A stretch of 64,000 nucleotides of DNA from JAGWRA01 sp035534615 (GTDB lineage Bacteria > Acidobacteriota > Vicinamibacteria > Vicinamibacterales > CAVVIG01), in the NCBI GenBank assembly GCA_035534615.1, contig DATLRO010000004.1:21165-85164 (forward strand), written 5' to 3'. A model generated the notes under the pieces. That model had not been told where the DNA came from. It did not search any database and saw only the letters and a list, made by a program, of their open reading frames with translations. This document shows positions 16,960 through 25,311 of this stretch, in pieces. A program made the translations under genes and the position numbers. Each line of letters opens with the position of its first letter. The stretch's first letter is position 1.

Positions 16960-19773
16960 TCAGGCGCAGCCGCTGGTGTTCCCGCAGTTGGCGCACTTGT
17001 AGCAGCTGCCGCTGCGCACCATGATGGCGCCGCAGGTCGAGCAGGGCGGCGCGTCTTCCTGGTTCTGCATCGCGGCGAAGGCCCTGCCGGCGGCGGCGGC
17101 GTCGTCGATCGGCGCGCCGGCGGCCGCCGCCGGCGGGTCCGCCGTCTCGGCGACCGCATCGCGGCCGTTGACGCCCGCCCGGTACTGCTCTTCCGGCGAC
17201 AGGAACTTCGCGGCCATCCAGCGGAAGATGTAGTCGACGATCGACTTGGCGAACCGCACCTCCGGGTTCTTGGTCATCCCGGACGGCTCGAAGCGGACGT
17301 GGCTGAACTTGTCGACGAGCACCTGCAGCGGCACGCCGTACTGCAGCGCGTAGGAGATCGCCTGGGCGAAGGCGTCGGCAAAGCCGGAAATGGTCGAGCC
17401 TTCCTTCGCCATGACCAGGAAGATCTCGCCCGGCGTCCCGTCGTCGAACAGCCCGACCGTGACGTAGCCTTCGTGGCCGGCGATGTCGAACTTGTGCGTG
17501 ATCGCGCGGCGCTCATCCGGCAGCTTCCGGCGGATCGGCTGCGCGGCGACCGCCGCGGCGGAGGCCGCCTGCACGGTCTCGGCCGGGGTGCTGCGGGACG
17601 TGTTGAGCGGCTGCGTCCGCTTGCTGCCGTCGCGGTAGATGGAGATGGCCTTCGCGCCCATCCGCCACGACTCGACGTAGGCCTGCATGATCTCGTCGAC
17701 CGTCGCCTCCTTCGGCACGTTGACGGTCTTGGAGATCGCGCCGGAGATGAACGGCTGCACGGCGCCCATCATCTTGATGTGGCCCATGTAGTGGATCGAC
17801 CGCTGGCCCCTGGCCGCCTTGAACGCACAATCGAAGACCGGCAGGTCCCGATCGCGCAGGCCGGGGGCCCCCTCGATCGTCTCGTGCCGGTCGATGTAGT
17901 CGACGATCGCCTGCACGGCGGCAGCCGGATAGCCGAGGCGCGCGAGCGCCATCGGCACGGTCTGGTTGACGATCTTCATCAGCCCGCCGCCGACCAGCTT
18001 CTTGTACTTGACGAGGGCGATGTCCGGCTCGACGCCGGTGGTGTCGCAGTCCATCATGAAGCCGATCGTGCCGGTCGGCGCCAGCACGGTCGCCTGCGCG
18101 TTGCGGTAGCCGTGCTCCTCGCCCAGCTCGACCGCCTCGTCCCACACCTGCCGCGCGGCGGCGTAGAGGTCGGCCGGCACGTGGCGCTGCTCGACGTCGC
18201 GCATCGCGTCGCGGTGCTTGCGCATCACGCGCAGGAACGGCTCGCGATTCTTCTCGTAGCCGGCGAACGGCCCGCCGTGGTCGCGCGCGACCCGCGCCGA
18301 CTGGGCGTACGCCTCGCCCGTCATCAGCGCCGTCAGCCCCGCGGCGTACGCCCGCCCGGCGTCGCCGTCGTACGGCAGCCCCCGCGACATCAGCAGCGCC
18401 CCGAGGTTCGCGTAGCCGAGCCCCAGCGGCCGGTAGTCGTGGCTGTTCTTCTCGATCGCCTTCGTCGGATAGCTGGCGTTGTCGACCAGGATTTCCTGCG
18501 CCGTGATCAGCGTCCGGATCGCCGCCCGGTACGCCGTCACGTCGAACTCGCCGTCCTCGCGGACGAACTTCATCAGATTCAGCGAGGAAAGGTTGCAGGC
18601 CGAGTCGTTCAGGAACATGTACTCCGAGCACGGATTCGACGCGTAGATCCGATCGGTATTCGGCGACGTGTGCCACTCGTTGACCGTCGTGTCGAACTGC
18701 ATGCCCGGATCGCCGCAGATGTACGTCCCCTCGGCAATCATCCGCAGCAGATCCCGCGCCTTGAAGGTGTCGATCGGCAGGCCGGACGTCACCGCGCGCG
18801 TCTGCCACTCGCCGTCATCCAGCGCCGCCCGCATGAACTCGTCGGTCACCCGGACGCTGTTGTTCGAGTTCTGGAAGAACACCGACGAATACGCCGGCCC
18901 CGTGAACGAGCCGTCGTAGCCCGCGTCGATGAGCGCCCAGGCCTTCTTCTCCTCCTCGACCTTGCAGTTGATGAACTCGACGATGTCCGGGTGATCCGCG
19001 TTCAGAATCACCATCTTCGCCGCGCGCCGCGTCTTCCCGCCCGACTTGATCACCCCGGCGAACGCGTCGTAGCCCTTCATGAACGACACCGGCCCCGACG
19101 CCGTGCCCCCGCCCGCCAGCAGCTCCCGCGACGAGCGGATCGGCGACAGGTTCGTGCCCGTGCCCGACCCGAACTTGAACAGCATCCCCTCGGTCCGGGC
19201 CAGCGTCAGGATCGAATCCATCGTGTCCTGCACCGAGTTGATGAAACAGGCCGAGCACTGCGGCGCCTTCTCGAATCCGCAGTTGAACCACACCGGGCTG
19301 TTGAACGCCGCCTTCTGGTAGACCAGCAGGTGCTTCAGGTCGTCGCTGAACGCCGCCAGGTCCTCCTCCGACGCGAAGTACTTCTGCGTCCGCGCCCAGT
19401 CGGTGATCGTCGTCACGACCCGCCCGATGAGCTGCTTCACGCTCCGCTCGCGCTCCGGGGTGCCGAGCTGCCCGCGGAAATACTTCGACACGACGATGTT
19501 CGTCGCCTGCTGCGACCAGTCCTTCGGAATCTCGACGTCGCGCTGCTCGAAGACCGCCTCGCCCTTCTCGTTCGCAATCACCGCCGCCCGTCGCTCCCAG
19601 ACCACTTCGTCGAACGGATCGCGACCGGCTTCAGCGAAAAACCGCGGAAACGTCAGCCCCGGCGCCGACGCCGCTTTCCTGGAGCGTGGGGTCTCAGACA
19701 GATGGGCGCCCGTGCCGCCACTCTCGACGAGCTGGCCGGCTCCTGCCGCCTCATATGCAGCGCCTTTTTCCAT
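16960..19773 (-). CDS. nrdJ: Class II (adenosylcobalamin-dependent) ribonucleotide reductase NrdJ
   Basis: A 937-residue enzyme that makes deoxyribonucleotides using coenzyme B12 rather than oxygen. Active-site cysteines are visible: Cys382 in NPCSE (thiyl radical), Cys393 in SACNLSSLN with the same 11-residue spacing as in other class II enzymes, and Cys173/Cys176 in QCSACFI. The C-terminus has the zinc-ribbon/redox tail CSTCG ... CYKCANCG, as in long NrdJ proteins. The ATG at 19773 follows GGGGAGGGG. A promoter with tandem NrdR boxes lies upstream and a terminator downstream. No nrdA/B genes are in the window, so oxygen-independent dNTP synthesis appears important here. Confidence 0.96.
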   Translation of the reverse strand: MEKGAAYEAAGAGQLVESGGTGAHLSETPRSRKAASAPGLTFPRFFAEAGRDPFDEVVWERRAAVIANEKGEAVFEQRDVEIPKDWSQQATNIVVSKYFRGQLGTPERERSVKQLIGRVVTTITDWARTQKYFASEEDLAAFSDDLKHLLVYQKAAFNSPVWFNCGFEKAPQCSACFINSVQDTMDSILTLARTEGMLFKFGSGTGTNLSPIRSSRELLAGGGTASGPVSFMKGYDAFAGVIKSGGKTRRAAKMVILNADHPDIVEFINCKVEEEKKAWALIDAGYDGSFTGPAYSSVFFQNSNNSVRVTDEFMRAALDDGEWQTRAVTSGLPIDTFKARDLLRMIAEGTYICGDPGMQFDTTVNEWHTSPNTDRIYASNPCSEYMFLNDSACNLSSLNLMKFVREDGEFDVTAYRAAIRTLITAQEILVDNASYPTKAIEKNSHDYRPLGLGYANLGALLMSRGLPYDGDAGRAYAAGLTALMTGEAYAQSARVARDHGGPFAGYEKNREPFLRVMRKHRDAMRDVEQRHVPADLYAAARQVWDEAVELGEEHGYRNAQATVLAPTGTIGFMMDCDTTGVEPDIALVKYKKLVGGGLMKIVNQTVPMALARLGYPAAAVQAIVDYIDRHETIEGAPGLRDRDLPVFDCAFKAARGQRSIHYMGHIKMMGAVQPFISGAISKTVNVPKEATVDEIMQAYVESWRMGAKAISIYRDGSKRTQPLNTSRSTPAETVQAASAAAVAAQPIRRKLPDERRAITHKFDIAGHEGYVTVGLFDDGTPGEIFLVMAKEGSTISGFADAFAQAISYALQYGVPLQVLVDKFSHVRFEPSGMTKNPEVRFAKSIVDYIFRWMAAKFLSPEEQYRAGVNGRDAVAETADPPAAAAGAPIDDAAAAGRAFAAMQNQEDAPPCSTCGAIMVRSGSCYKCANCGNTSGCA

Positions 19774-19848
19774 GCTTCCCCTCCCCAAACCGGAGGCCGC
19801 CCCCGCCCCGGAGCGCCCCTGACGAAAACCCTCACATTAAGGAAGTGA

Positions 19849-19914
19849 CGCGGGCAGACCTGCGATGGGAACCACGTCCCTCAAAGCGTCTGGCGGAGGC
19901 TGGGAACCCCCGCG
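19849..19914 (-). promoter_or_regulatory. Structured 5' leader of nrdJ (unidentified)
   Basis: The predicted nrdJ leader is about 160 bases. Nested pairings: CGCGGG (19849-19854) with CCCGCG (19909-19914); CAGAC (19855-19859) with GTCTG (19888-19892); GGGA (19867-19870) with TCCC (19877-19880). The 8-mer TGGGAACC (plus strand) occurs twice, at 19866 and 19901. I looked for a cobalamin riboswitch but found neither the B12 box nor the GCCACTG element. Confidence 0.35.
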
Positions 19915-19939
19915 GTTGTCTGTCGCGCTACGGCCGACA

Positions 19940-19969
19940 ACTATGCGCCCGCCCTCTGGCGTTTGTCAA
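19940..19969 (-). promoter_or_regulatory. Promoter of nrdJ
   Basis: On the minus strand: a perfect -35 TTGACA at 19969-19964, an 18-base spacer and CATAGT at 19945-19940. Transcription would start near 19933. The NrdR boxes lie immediately upstream of the -35. Confidence 0.65.
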
Positions 19970-20015
19970 CTGGAACTACCAGATATTGTGTTCCTGTTTT
20001 AGTTCAAACGCCAGA
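19955..20015. repeat. 11-base inverted repeat spanning the nrdJ operator region
   Basis: TCTGGCGTTTG at 19955-19965 and its exact complement CAAACGCCAGA at 20005-20015 flank the promoter-proximal NrdR box. One arm touches the -35 and the other lies inside the distal NrdR box. Confidence 0.55.
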
Positions 20016-20023
20016 TATTGTCG
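19976..20023 (-). promoter_or_regulatory. Tandem NrdR boxes upstream of nrdJ
   Basis: Two 16-base sites on the minus strand: ACACAATATCTGGTAG (19991-19976) and CGACAATATCTGGCGT (20023-20008). They share the 11-mer ACAATATCTGG and are offset by 32 bases, the spacing expected for paired NrdR boxes (three helical turns). By my alignment they match the known NrdR-box consensus at about 12 and 11 of 16 positions. NrdR is the ATP/dATP-sensing repressor of ribonucleotide reductase genes; its own gene is not in the window. Confidence 0.75.
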
Positions 20024-20124
20024 ATTTGCCCGTAAAACGGCCAGGCAGCCCGACCGGAGTCCAGGGCGGTTCCCAGCCCCGGCAACCGCTCCCCGGGGAC
20101 CATGCCCGGAGGGGCCGGCGCGGG

Positions 20125-20679
20125 CTAGAAACCTCCCCGTAACAGGGTGGCCAGAACGGCCGCCTTGTCGGCCAGGCTGCGCGCAAAAACGAAGTTCCGG
20201 CTCTTCAACGCATCCTCCGCCTGGCGGATGAAGCGCTTCGCCGTGTCGTACTGCGCACGCGCATTGTCGCTGAGTGACTGGTAGTCGACCCCGGCCAGGT
20301 CGCGGCTGGCCTTGCCCAGCGTCTCGCGGATGTCCTGGGCTTCGGCACCGGCATCCGCGGCCGGCGCCGTCTCCAGCGTCGGCGCGGGAGGCGCCGCCGT
20401 GGTCGTCGGCGTGCCGGACGCAGGCGCGCCCGGATGCGGCGGCTCGGCCCGCGCGGGCCGGCGACGACGCTCCGGTGGGTGGGCCGGCGACGCGGGGGTC
20501 CCGGCGGGCGCTTCGGCCGGCGCCGGGGCCGGCACGACCTGGTGCGGCGGAGGGGGCGGCGTCGCCAGCGGCGGCATCGCCGGTTCGGTCTGCGCATGAG
20601 GCCGCACACAGCCCCCCAGGCCCAGCACAAGGGCCACCAGCCCGGTCGCGACCGCCAGCCGTCTCATGTGTCGCGCCAT
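20125..20679 (-). CDS. Lipoprotein with Pro/Ala-rich linker and helical C-terminus
   Basis: A 184-residue protein with a lipoprotein signal ending in LGGC (Cys24). Residues about 30-115 are Pro/Ala/Thr-rich, a likely wall- or periplasm-spanning linker. The last 65 residues (IRETLGKASRDLAG onward) are predicted helical, with charged heptad-like spacing. I do not recognise a named family. The ATG at 20679 has GAGGAG just upstream; longer in-frame starts lack a signal peptide. It is divided from nrdJ by the NrdR region and sits 78 bases downstream of the kinase gene on the same strand, possibly in the same unit. Confidence 0.7.
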   Translation of the reverse strand: MARHMRRLAVATGLVALVLGLGGCVRPHAQTEPAMPPLATPPPPPHQVVPAPAPAEAPAGTPASPAHPPERRRRPARAEPPHPGAPASGTPTTTAAPPAPTLETAPAADAGAEAQDIRETLGKASRDLAGVDYQSLSDNARAQYDTAKRFIRQAEDALKSRNFVFARSLADKAAVLATLLRGGF

Positions 20680-20686
20680 CGCTCCT

Positions 20687-20717
20687 CGATTCTCCCGGAT
20701 GATCGATTCTCCCGGAT
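20687..20717. repeat. Tandem 14-mer in front of the lipoprotein gene
   Basis: CGATTCTCCCGGAT occurs at 20687-20700 and again at 20704-20717, a 17-base period. It lies 8-38 bases upstream of the lipoprotein ATG, where a regulator or recombination slip could use it. Confidence 0.6.
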
Positions 20718-20757
20718 TATCCCCGAACGCGCCCGCTCGACGCACGCCCGCGGGCGC

Positions 20758-22722
20758 TCATCCCGCCAGCCCCAGGCCAGCCACCGCGGCCGGCGGCGCG
20801 TCGGCACGCGGCAGCAGGACCCGGAACGTCGTCCCGTGGCCGGGCGTGGACTGCACTTCGATGTCCCCGTCGTGGAGCTGCACGATGCGGTACACCATCG
20901 ACAGGCCGATTCCGCTCCCCTGCTCCCTGGTGGTGAAGTACAGATCGAAAATCCGGTCGAGCTGGTCGGGCGGAATCCCGATCCCGGTGTCTTCCACCCG
21001 GACCTCGACCCGCTGTCCGCGGGCCCGCGCGCAGCCGATGTGGAGCGTGCCGCCGTGCGGCATCGCCTGACACGCGTTCAGCGCCAGATTGAGGAACACC
21101 TGGCGCAACAGGCCGGGATCGCCGCTGACCGCCGGCACGCCGGACGGGCAGTCGATCACCAGCTGCACACCGCCGCCTCGCGCCTCGGGCTCGACCGTGA
21201 GGCGGAGCTCCTCGAACAGGTCCTGCAGCCGGACCGGCTCGAGCGCGACCTCCTGCGGGCGCACGAACTTCAGAAATCCCTGGACCACCTGGTCGAGCCG
21301 CCGGATCTCCGCCGCGATCGTCTCGGCATGCTGCAGCGCCGCGGCGGCGTCCACCTGTGGTCCCGTCCCCACGTCCTGCGCCAGGACCTCGTCGCCCGCC
21401 ACGCCGTCCGCCCGCCGGAGCGCCCGCCGCACGACCGGCCCGGCCGAGCCGCCCGCGAGCGACTGCCGGAGCAGCTCGAGGTGGATCATCATCGCGTTGA
21501 GCGGATTCTTGACCTCATGGGCGACGCCGGCCGACAGCCGGCCGAGTGCCGCGAGCTTGTGCGAGTAGGTCAGGGTCGACTGCAGTTGATTCAGGTACGC
21601 CAGGTTGCGGGCGAGCACCATGACACCGACCGGACGATGCTCGCGGTCGTCGATGAACTGGCTGACGGCGACCCACTCGACCGGCTCGACGTCGCCGCCC
21701 GCACCGCCCTCCGGCTCCACGCCCGGCGTCATCGTCACCGACCGCGGGCCGCGCGCCTGCCGGTGCTCGAGGGTCTCCTCGACCAGCCGGCGATAGGGGT
21801 GGCCGGCCGGCAGCAACTCGTCAAGGGGACGTCCCACCGGGTCGGGGGGGAGTGCGGCCCGCATCGCGGGGCTGGCGAACAGCAGCTCGCCGCCGGGACC
21901 GAACAGACCGACTGCCTCTTCGAGGCGATCGGCGGCCGTCTGCCGGTTCATTACCGGGCCGGCCCGGTGCACCCGGTCGGCCGACAGCCTGGCGCTCACG
22001 GCGTTGAACGAGCTGCCGAGATCGCCGAACTCGTCCCGCTGCTTCAGGTCCAGGGTGACGCCGAGCTCGCCGCGGCCGAGGCGGGTGAGCCCGCTGCTGA
22101 TCACGTGGATCGGGCGCAGCAGCAGCTGCGCGAACAGCATGGCGACCACCATTGCGATCAGCAGCGCGGCGGCGGCGGTGAACGCGGCAGGTTTGAGCGC
22201 CGTGTTCAGGTCCTGCCGGATCAGCAGGGTCGACACGCCGATCCGGATCGATCCGAACCGGGCGTCGTTCAGCAGGAGCGGCTGCCGGACCTCGAACGTC
22301 CGGCCGCGCCCCTCGTAGATCGCCCGGAGCTGCGCGAACGCGTTGCGCGCGAGCAGCCGGGACAGGGCCGGCTGCGGCGGCAGCGTCCGGCCCTGCAGCG
22401 AGGGATCGCTGTCGACCACGACGACGCGGTCGGTCCCGACGATGGCCGCGTAGGTGACGCTGGGCGAATAGGCGATGCTCGACTCGAGCAGCGACCGGAT
22501 GCCGGGATCCGATCGGAGCGAGGCGTACGGGTCGTGGCCTTCGGCGACCACCGACCGGGCGCGCTGAAAGATCGCGCTCGCCAGCAGGTCGCCGCGGGCC
22601 TGGCTCTCCTCCAGGTTCATCCGGGCGAGCGCCGCCAGGTGGAGGATGCTCAGGGCGAGCACCACGAGGCCGACGATCGACGTGACGCCGAGGACCTGCT
22701 TCGCCTTGATGCCGAGGCGCAT
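20758..22722 (-). CDS. NtrB-type membrane sensor histidine kinase
   Basis: A 654-residue kinase. Order: membrane helix 1 (about 10-33), an extracytoplasmic sensor (35-175), helix 2 (178-203), HAMP (204-255), a PAS-like region (260-370), HisKA with His402 in AGVAHEVKNPL, and HATPase_c with DTGIGIPPDQ and GSGIGLSMVYRIV. The HisKA helices are separated by an insertion of roughly 35 residues (about 420-455), which is unusual. The gene starts nine bases after the NtrC-type regulator stops, so the two form one operon and a cognate pair. The signal is unknown. Confidence 0.9.
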   Translation of the reverse strand: MRLGIKAKQVLGVTSIVGLVVLALSILHLAALARMNLEESQARGDLLASAIFQRARSVVAEGHDPYASLRSDPGIRSLLESSIAYSPSVTYAAIVGTDRVVVVDSDPSLQGRTLPPQPALSRLLARNAFAQLRAIYEGRGRTFEVRQPLLLNDARFGSIRIGVSTLLIRQDLNTALKPAAFTAAAALLIAMVVAMLFAQLLLRPIHVISSGLTRLGRGELGVTLDLKQRDEFGDLGSSFNAVSARLSADRVHRAGPVMNRQTAADRLEEAVGLFGPGGELLFASPAMRAALPPDPVGRPLDELLPAGHPYRRLVEETLEHRQARGPRSVTMTPGVEPEGGAGGDVEPVEWVAVSQFIDDREHRPVGVMVLARNLAYLNQLQSTLTYSHKLAALGRLSAGVAHEVKNPLNAMMIHLELLRQSLAGGSAGPVVRRALRRADGVAGDEVLAQDVGTGPQVDAAAALQHAETIAAEIRRLDQVVQGFLKFVRPQEVALEPVRLQDLFEELRLTVEPEARGGGVQLVIDCPSGVPAVSGDPGLLRQVFLNLALNACQAMPHGGTLHIGCARARGQRVEVRVEDTGIGIPPDQLDRIFDLYFTTREQGSGIGLSMVYRIVQLHDGDIEVQSTPGHGTTFRVLLPRADAPPAAVAGLGLAG

Positions 22723-22731
22723 GACGGTCGA

Positions 22732-24129
22732 TCAGGAGGCCCGTTGTTCCTCGCGGAATCGCTTCAGCTTGTTGTGCAGCGTCTTCAGGCTGATGCCCAG
22801 GATCTCGGCGGCGCGGGTCTTGTTGTTGCGCGTGTGCTCGAGCGTCATCAGAATCAGCCGCTGCTCCGCTTCGTCCACGGTCATGCCGGGCGACAGCGCC
22901 ACCGCGTCCGACAGCGGCGGCAGCGGCTGCGGCCGCGCCACCTCCGGCGGCAGCTGCTCCCGCCCGATGAATTCGCCGGTCGCCAGGATGCAGGCCCGCT
23001 CGATGACGTTCCGCAGTTCGCGGACGTTGCCGGGCCACGAGTACTCGTCGAGCAGCCGCTGCGCGTCCGGCGCCACCGCCGCCACCGACCGGCCATGCCG
23101 TTCGTTGAACTCGTTGAGGAACGCCTGGACGATCAGCGGGATGTCCTGCCGGCGATCCCGGAGCGGCGGCAGCCCGATGGAGAACACGTTGAGCCGGTAA
23201 TAGAGATCCTCGCGCAGCTTGCCCAGCCGGACCGCCTCCTTCGGATCCTGATTCGTCGCCGCGATCACCCGGACGTCGACCGACTGCTCCACCCGCCCGC
23301 CGAGCCGCCTGAACTTCCGCTCCTGGAGCACCCGCAGCAGCTTCGCCTGCGTCACCGGCGTCATCTCGGCCACCTCGTCCAGCAGCAGCGTGCCCCGGTC
23401 CGCCAGCTCGAAGCAGCCCTGGCGGCGCTCGGTGGCCCCGGTGAACGCCCCGCGCTCGTGCCCAAAGATCTCGCTCTCCAGCAGCGTCTCCGGGATGGCG
23501 GCGCAATTGATGGCCACGAACGGAAAGCCGGCCCGCGGACTCAGCTGATGCACGCTCTGCGCGACGAGCTCCTTGCCGGTGCCCGATTCCCCCGAGATCA
23601 GGATCGAGGCGGAGGTCGGCGCCGCCGCCTCGATCACCGTATAGATTTTGCGCATCTCCGGACTGCTGCCGATCATCGGCCCGAACGCGCCGCGCTCGCG
23701 CAGCTGGCGCCGCAGCACCTGGACCTCCCGGAGCGTGTCCTGCCGCTCGGCGATCTTCTCGAGCAGAATGCGGAGCCGCTGGATGTCGACCGGCTTCGTC
23801 AGGTAGTCGTAGGCCCCTTCCTTCATCGCCTCGACCGCCGTCTCCACCGTCCCCTGCGCCGTCAGAATCACGGTCGTGACGGCATCCCCCTGAGCCTTGA
23901 GCGCCCGCACCAGCCCGATCCCGTCGAGCCGCGGCATGACCAGATCCGTCACGATGATGTCAGGACGGAACGTGGTGACCTTCTGAAGGGCGTCTTCTCC
24001 GTCGACGGCCGACTCGGCCCGGTACCCCCAGCTCCTGATGAGCTGCTCCAGACCGACACGTGCCGAGGCATCGTCTTCGACCACGAGGATCCGGTCGGCT
24101 CCCGCCTGCACGTCTGGTTGCGGAGTCAT
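22732..24129 (-). CDS. NtrC-family sigma-54-dependent response regulator
   Basis: A 465-residue regulator with three domains. Receiver: Asp62 in VTDLVMPRLDG and Lys112 in TKPVD. AAA+: Walker A GESGTGKE at 180-187, and the sigma-54 contact loop GAFTGA at 227-232. C-terminal Fis-type HTH: RAAEILGISLKTLHNKLKRF. It activates RNA polymerase-sigma-54 at enhancer sites when phosphorylated, presumably by the kinase encoded nine bases downstream. A folded leader precedes the ATG (24143-24187). No -24/-12 promoter was recognised in the intergenic region. Confidence 0.93.
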   Translation of the reverse strand: MTPQPDVQAGADRILVVEDDASARVGLEQLIRSWGYRAESAVDGEDALQKVTTFRPDIIVTDLVMPRLDGIGLVRALKAQGDAVTTVILTAQGTVETAVEAMKEGAYDYLTKPVDIQRLRILLEKIAERQDTLREVQVLRRQLRERGAFGPMIGSSPEMRKIYTVIEAAAPTSASILISGESGTGKELVAQSVHQLSPRAGFPFVAINCAAIPETLLESEIFGHERGAFTGATERRQGCFELADRGTLLLDEVAEMTPVTQAKLLRVLQERKFRRLGGRVEQSVDVRVIAATNQDPKEAVRLGKLREDLYYRLNVFSIGLPPLRDRRQDIPLIVQAFLNEFNERHGRSVAAVAPDAQRLLDEYSWPGNVRELRNVIERACILATGEFIGREQLPPEVARPQPLPPLSDAVALSPGMTVDEAEQRLILMTLEHTRNNKTRAAEILGISLKTLHNKLKRFREEQRAS

Positions 24130-24142
24130 CGCAGTCCCTCTC

Positions 24143-24187
24143 GATCGGCCGGCCTCCCTGCTTCGCAGGAAACGCCCACGGCCGATC
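24143..24187 (-). repeat. Nested hairpin in the leader of the NtrC-type gene
   Basis: A 9-base outer stem (GATCGGCCG at 24143-24151 with CGGCCGATC at 24179-24187) encloses a small hairpin, CCTGC-TTC-GCAGG (24157-24169). Directly beyond it is the plus-strand string CTCAGGATGACGG, close to the TCATCCTGAG core of dispersed repeats seen in many acidobacterial and related genomes. Confidence 0.45.
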
Positions 24188-24374
24188 TCTCAGGATGACG
24201 GCGTTCTCTGTAAATATTACCCGGTTCGGGTCCGCCTGGATCGGGAGAAGTGCTCCCCGTCTCGCGCGTTTCCAAGTGAATTCCACCACGCCCGATACCG
24301 GTGCGCTGAAGTGAGCAAGAATGTCGCCAGTCTGTCGGCGCCTCGGCCGTGGCTCCATGACCACCGGAGCGGTG

Positions 24375-24383
24375 TGGTAAAGT
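24375..24383 (+). promoter_or_regulatory. Extended -10 promoter of the CPBP protease gene
   Basis: TGGTAAAGT (TGn plus TAAAGT) ends six bases before the ATG at 24390, predicting a leaderless transcript. Confidence 0.55.
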
Positions 24384-24389
24384 CCGGAG

Positions 24390-25247
24390 ATGTCTCAGGA
24401 CATGCCGCCGCCGGTCGCCGAGCACCCTGCCGAACCCGGGGGGTTCCCGGGGCCGCCGGCGGACGGTGCCGGGCCGCAGGAGGGGGCTGCTGACGGAGGC
24501 CGCCGCCCGGCCGAGGCACCGGAAGGGGTGGCGGGCAGGCCGCGGTACCGCCGGCGGGACCGCGCGATCGCGCTGTTCGAGGTGCTGCTTTGTTCGGACT
24601 ACCCGACGCAGCTGGGCATCGCGGTCGTTCTGGACCGACTCGGGCTCCTGCCGTACACCACGAGCGGCCGGTTGAGCCTCCGGTACGTCTTCACGCTCTC
24701 GGTCGTGGACGCCGCGGTCCTGATCGGACTCATCCTGCTGCTGCTCCGGCTGCACGGCGAGCGCCCGGGTCGGGTGCTGCTCGGCACGCGGCCGGTTGGA
24801 CGGGAGGCGCTGCTCGGCCTTCCGATCGCCGCGGTGTCGCTGGCGCTGGGCGTCAGTCTGCTGCTCGTCATCCAGCGGCTGGCTCCCCAGCTGCACAACG
24901 TGAAATCGAATCCGCTGGAGGGCCTGATCCGGACGCCGCTCGACGCCTGGATCTTCGCGCTCGTGACGCTCGTCGCCGGCGGCTTTCGCGAGGAGATCCA
25001 GCGGGCGTTCATCCTGACCCGTTTCGAGCGCGGGCTCGGCGGGCCGGTGGTCGGTCTGATCCTCTCGAGCATCGCGTTCGGCGCCGGCCATTTTCTGCAG
25101 GGCTGGGACGCCGTCCTCACGACGGCGCTGCTCGGAGCGTTCTGGGGGGCCGTCTACCTGCGCCGGCGCAGCATCGCCGCGCCGGTCGTGAGCCACGCGG
25201 GGTTCGACCTGATCGAGATCGCGCAGTACGCGCTGCTGCACCACTGA
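24390..25247 (+). CDS. CPBP-family intramembrane metalloprotease (Abi/CAAX-like)
   Basis: A 285-residue membrane protein with a Pro/Gly-rich hydrophilic N-terminus of about 55 residues followed by about six to eight hydrophobic segments. All three CPBP motifs are present: FREEIQR with Glu201, Glu202 and Arg205; FGAGH with His234; and SHAGFD with His269 and Asp273. These are the zinc ligands and catalytic Glu of Rce1-like proteases. Bacterial members process peptides or membrane proteins; the substrate is unknown. A glycosyltransferase gene follows closely and is probably co-transcribed. Confidence 0.88.
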   Translation: MSQDMPPPVAEHPAEPGGFPGPPADGAGPQEGAADGGRRPAEAPEGVAGRPRYRRRDRAIALFEVLLCSDYPTQLGIAVVLDRLGLLPYTTSGRLSLRYVFTLSVVDAAVLIGLILLLLRLHGERPGRVLLGTRPVGREALLGLPIAAVSLALGVSLLLVIQRLAPQLHNVKSNPLEGLIRTPLDAWIFALVTLVAGGFREEIQRAFILTRFERGLGGPVVGLILSSIAFGAGHFLQGWDAVLTTALLGAFWGAVYLRRRSIAAPVVSHAGFDLIEIAQYALLHH

Positions 25248-25311
25248 TGCCGCCGTGTGGCCGGCAGACGGACCCGCACCCCCCGCAGGCGGAACAGGAG
25301 GCTGGACGCTG

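Noticed and set aside
16860..16960. A small gene between the MDR gene and nrdJ
   Set aside because: The interval is filled by two hairpins and the leader of the MDR gene; the open frames there are only shadows.
15736..19848. A very long open frame on the plus strand across the MDR and nrdJ genes
   Set aside because: It is antisense to two clearly recognised genes, is rich in Arg, Asp, Val and His, and shows no family motif. This is the usual shadow of GC3-biased codons.
19841..19930. 6S RNA or another structured RNA on the plus strand
   Set aside because: CGCGGTTG and TGGGAACC strings recalled 6S RNA, but there is no plus-strand promoter and no closing stem or central bubble could be drawn.
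19800..20050. Cobalamin riboswitch in the nrdJ leader
   Set aside because: A B12-dependent enzyme makes it tempting, but neither the B12 box nor the GCCACTG element is present on either strand.
20434..24198. Another long plus-strand frame opposite the NtrB/NtrC pair
   Set aside because: It is antisense to two genes with complete motifs; composition is Arg/Asp/Val-rich and repetitive.
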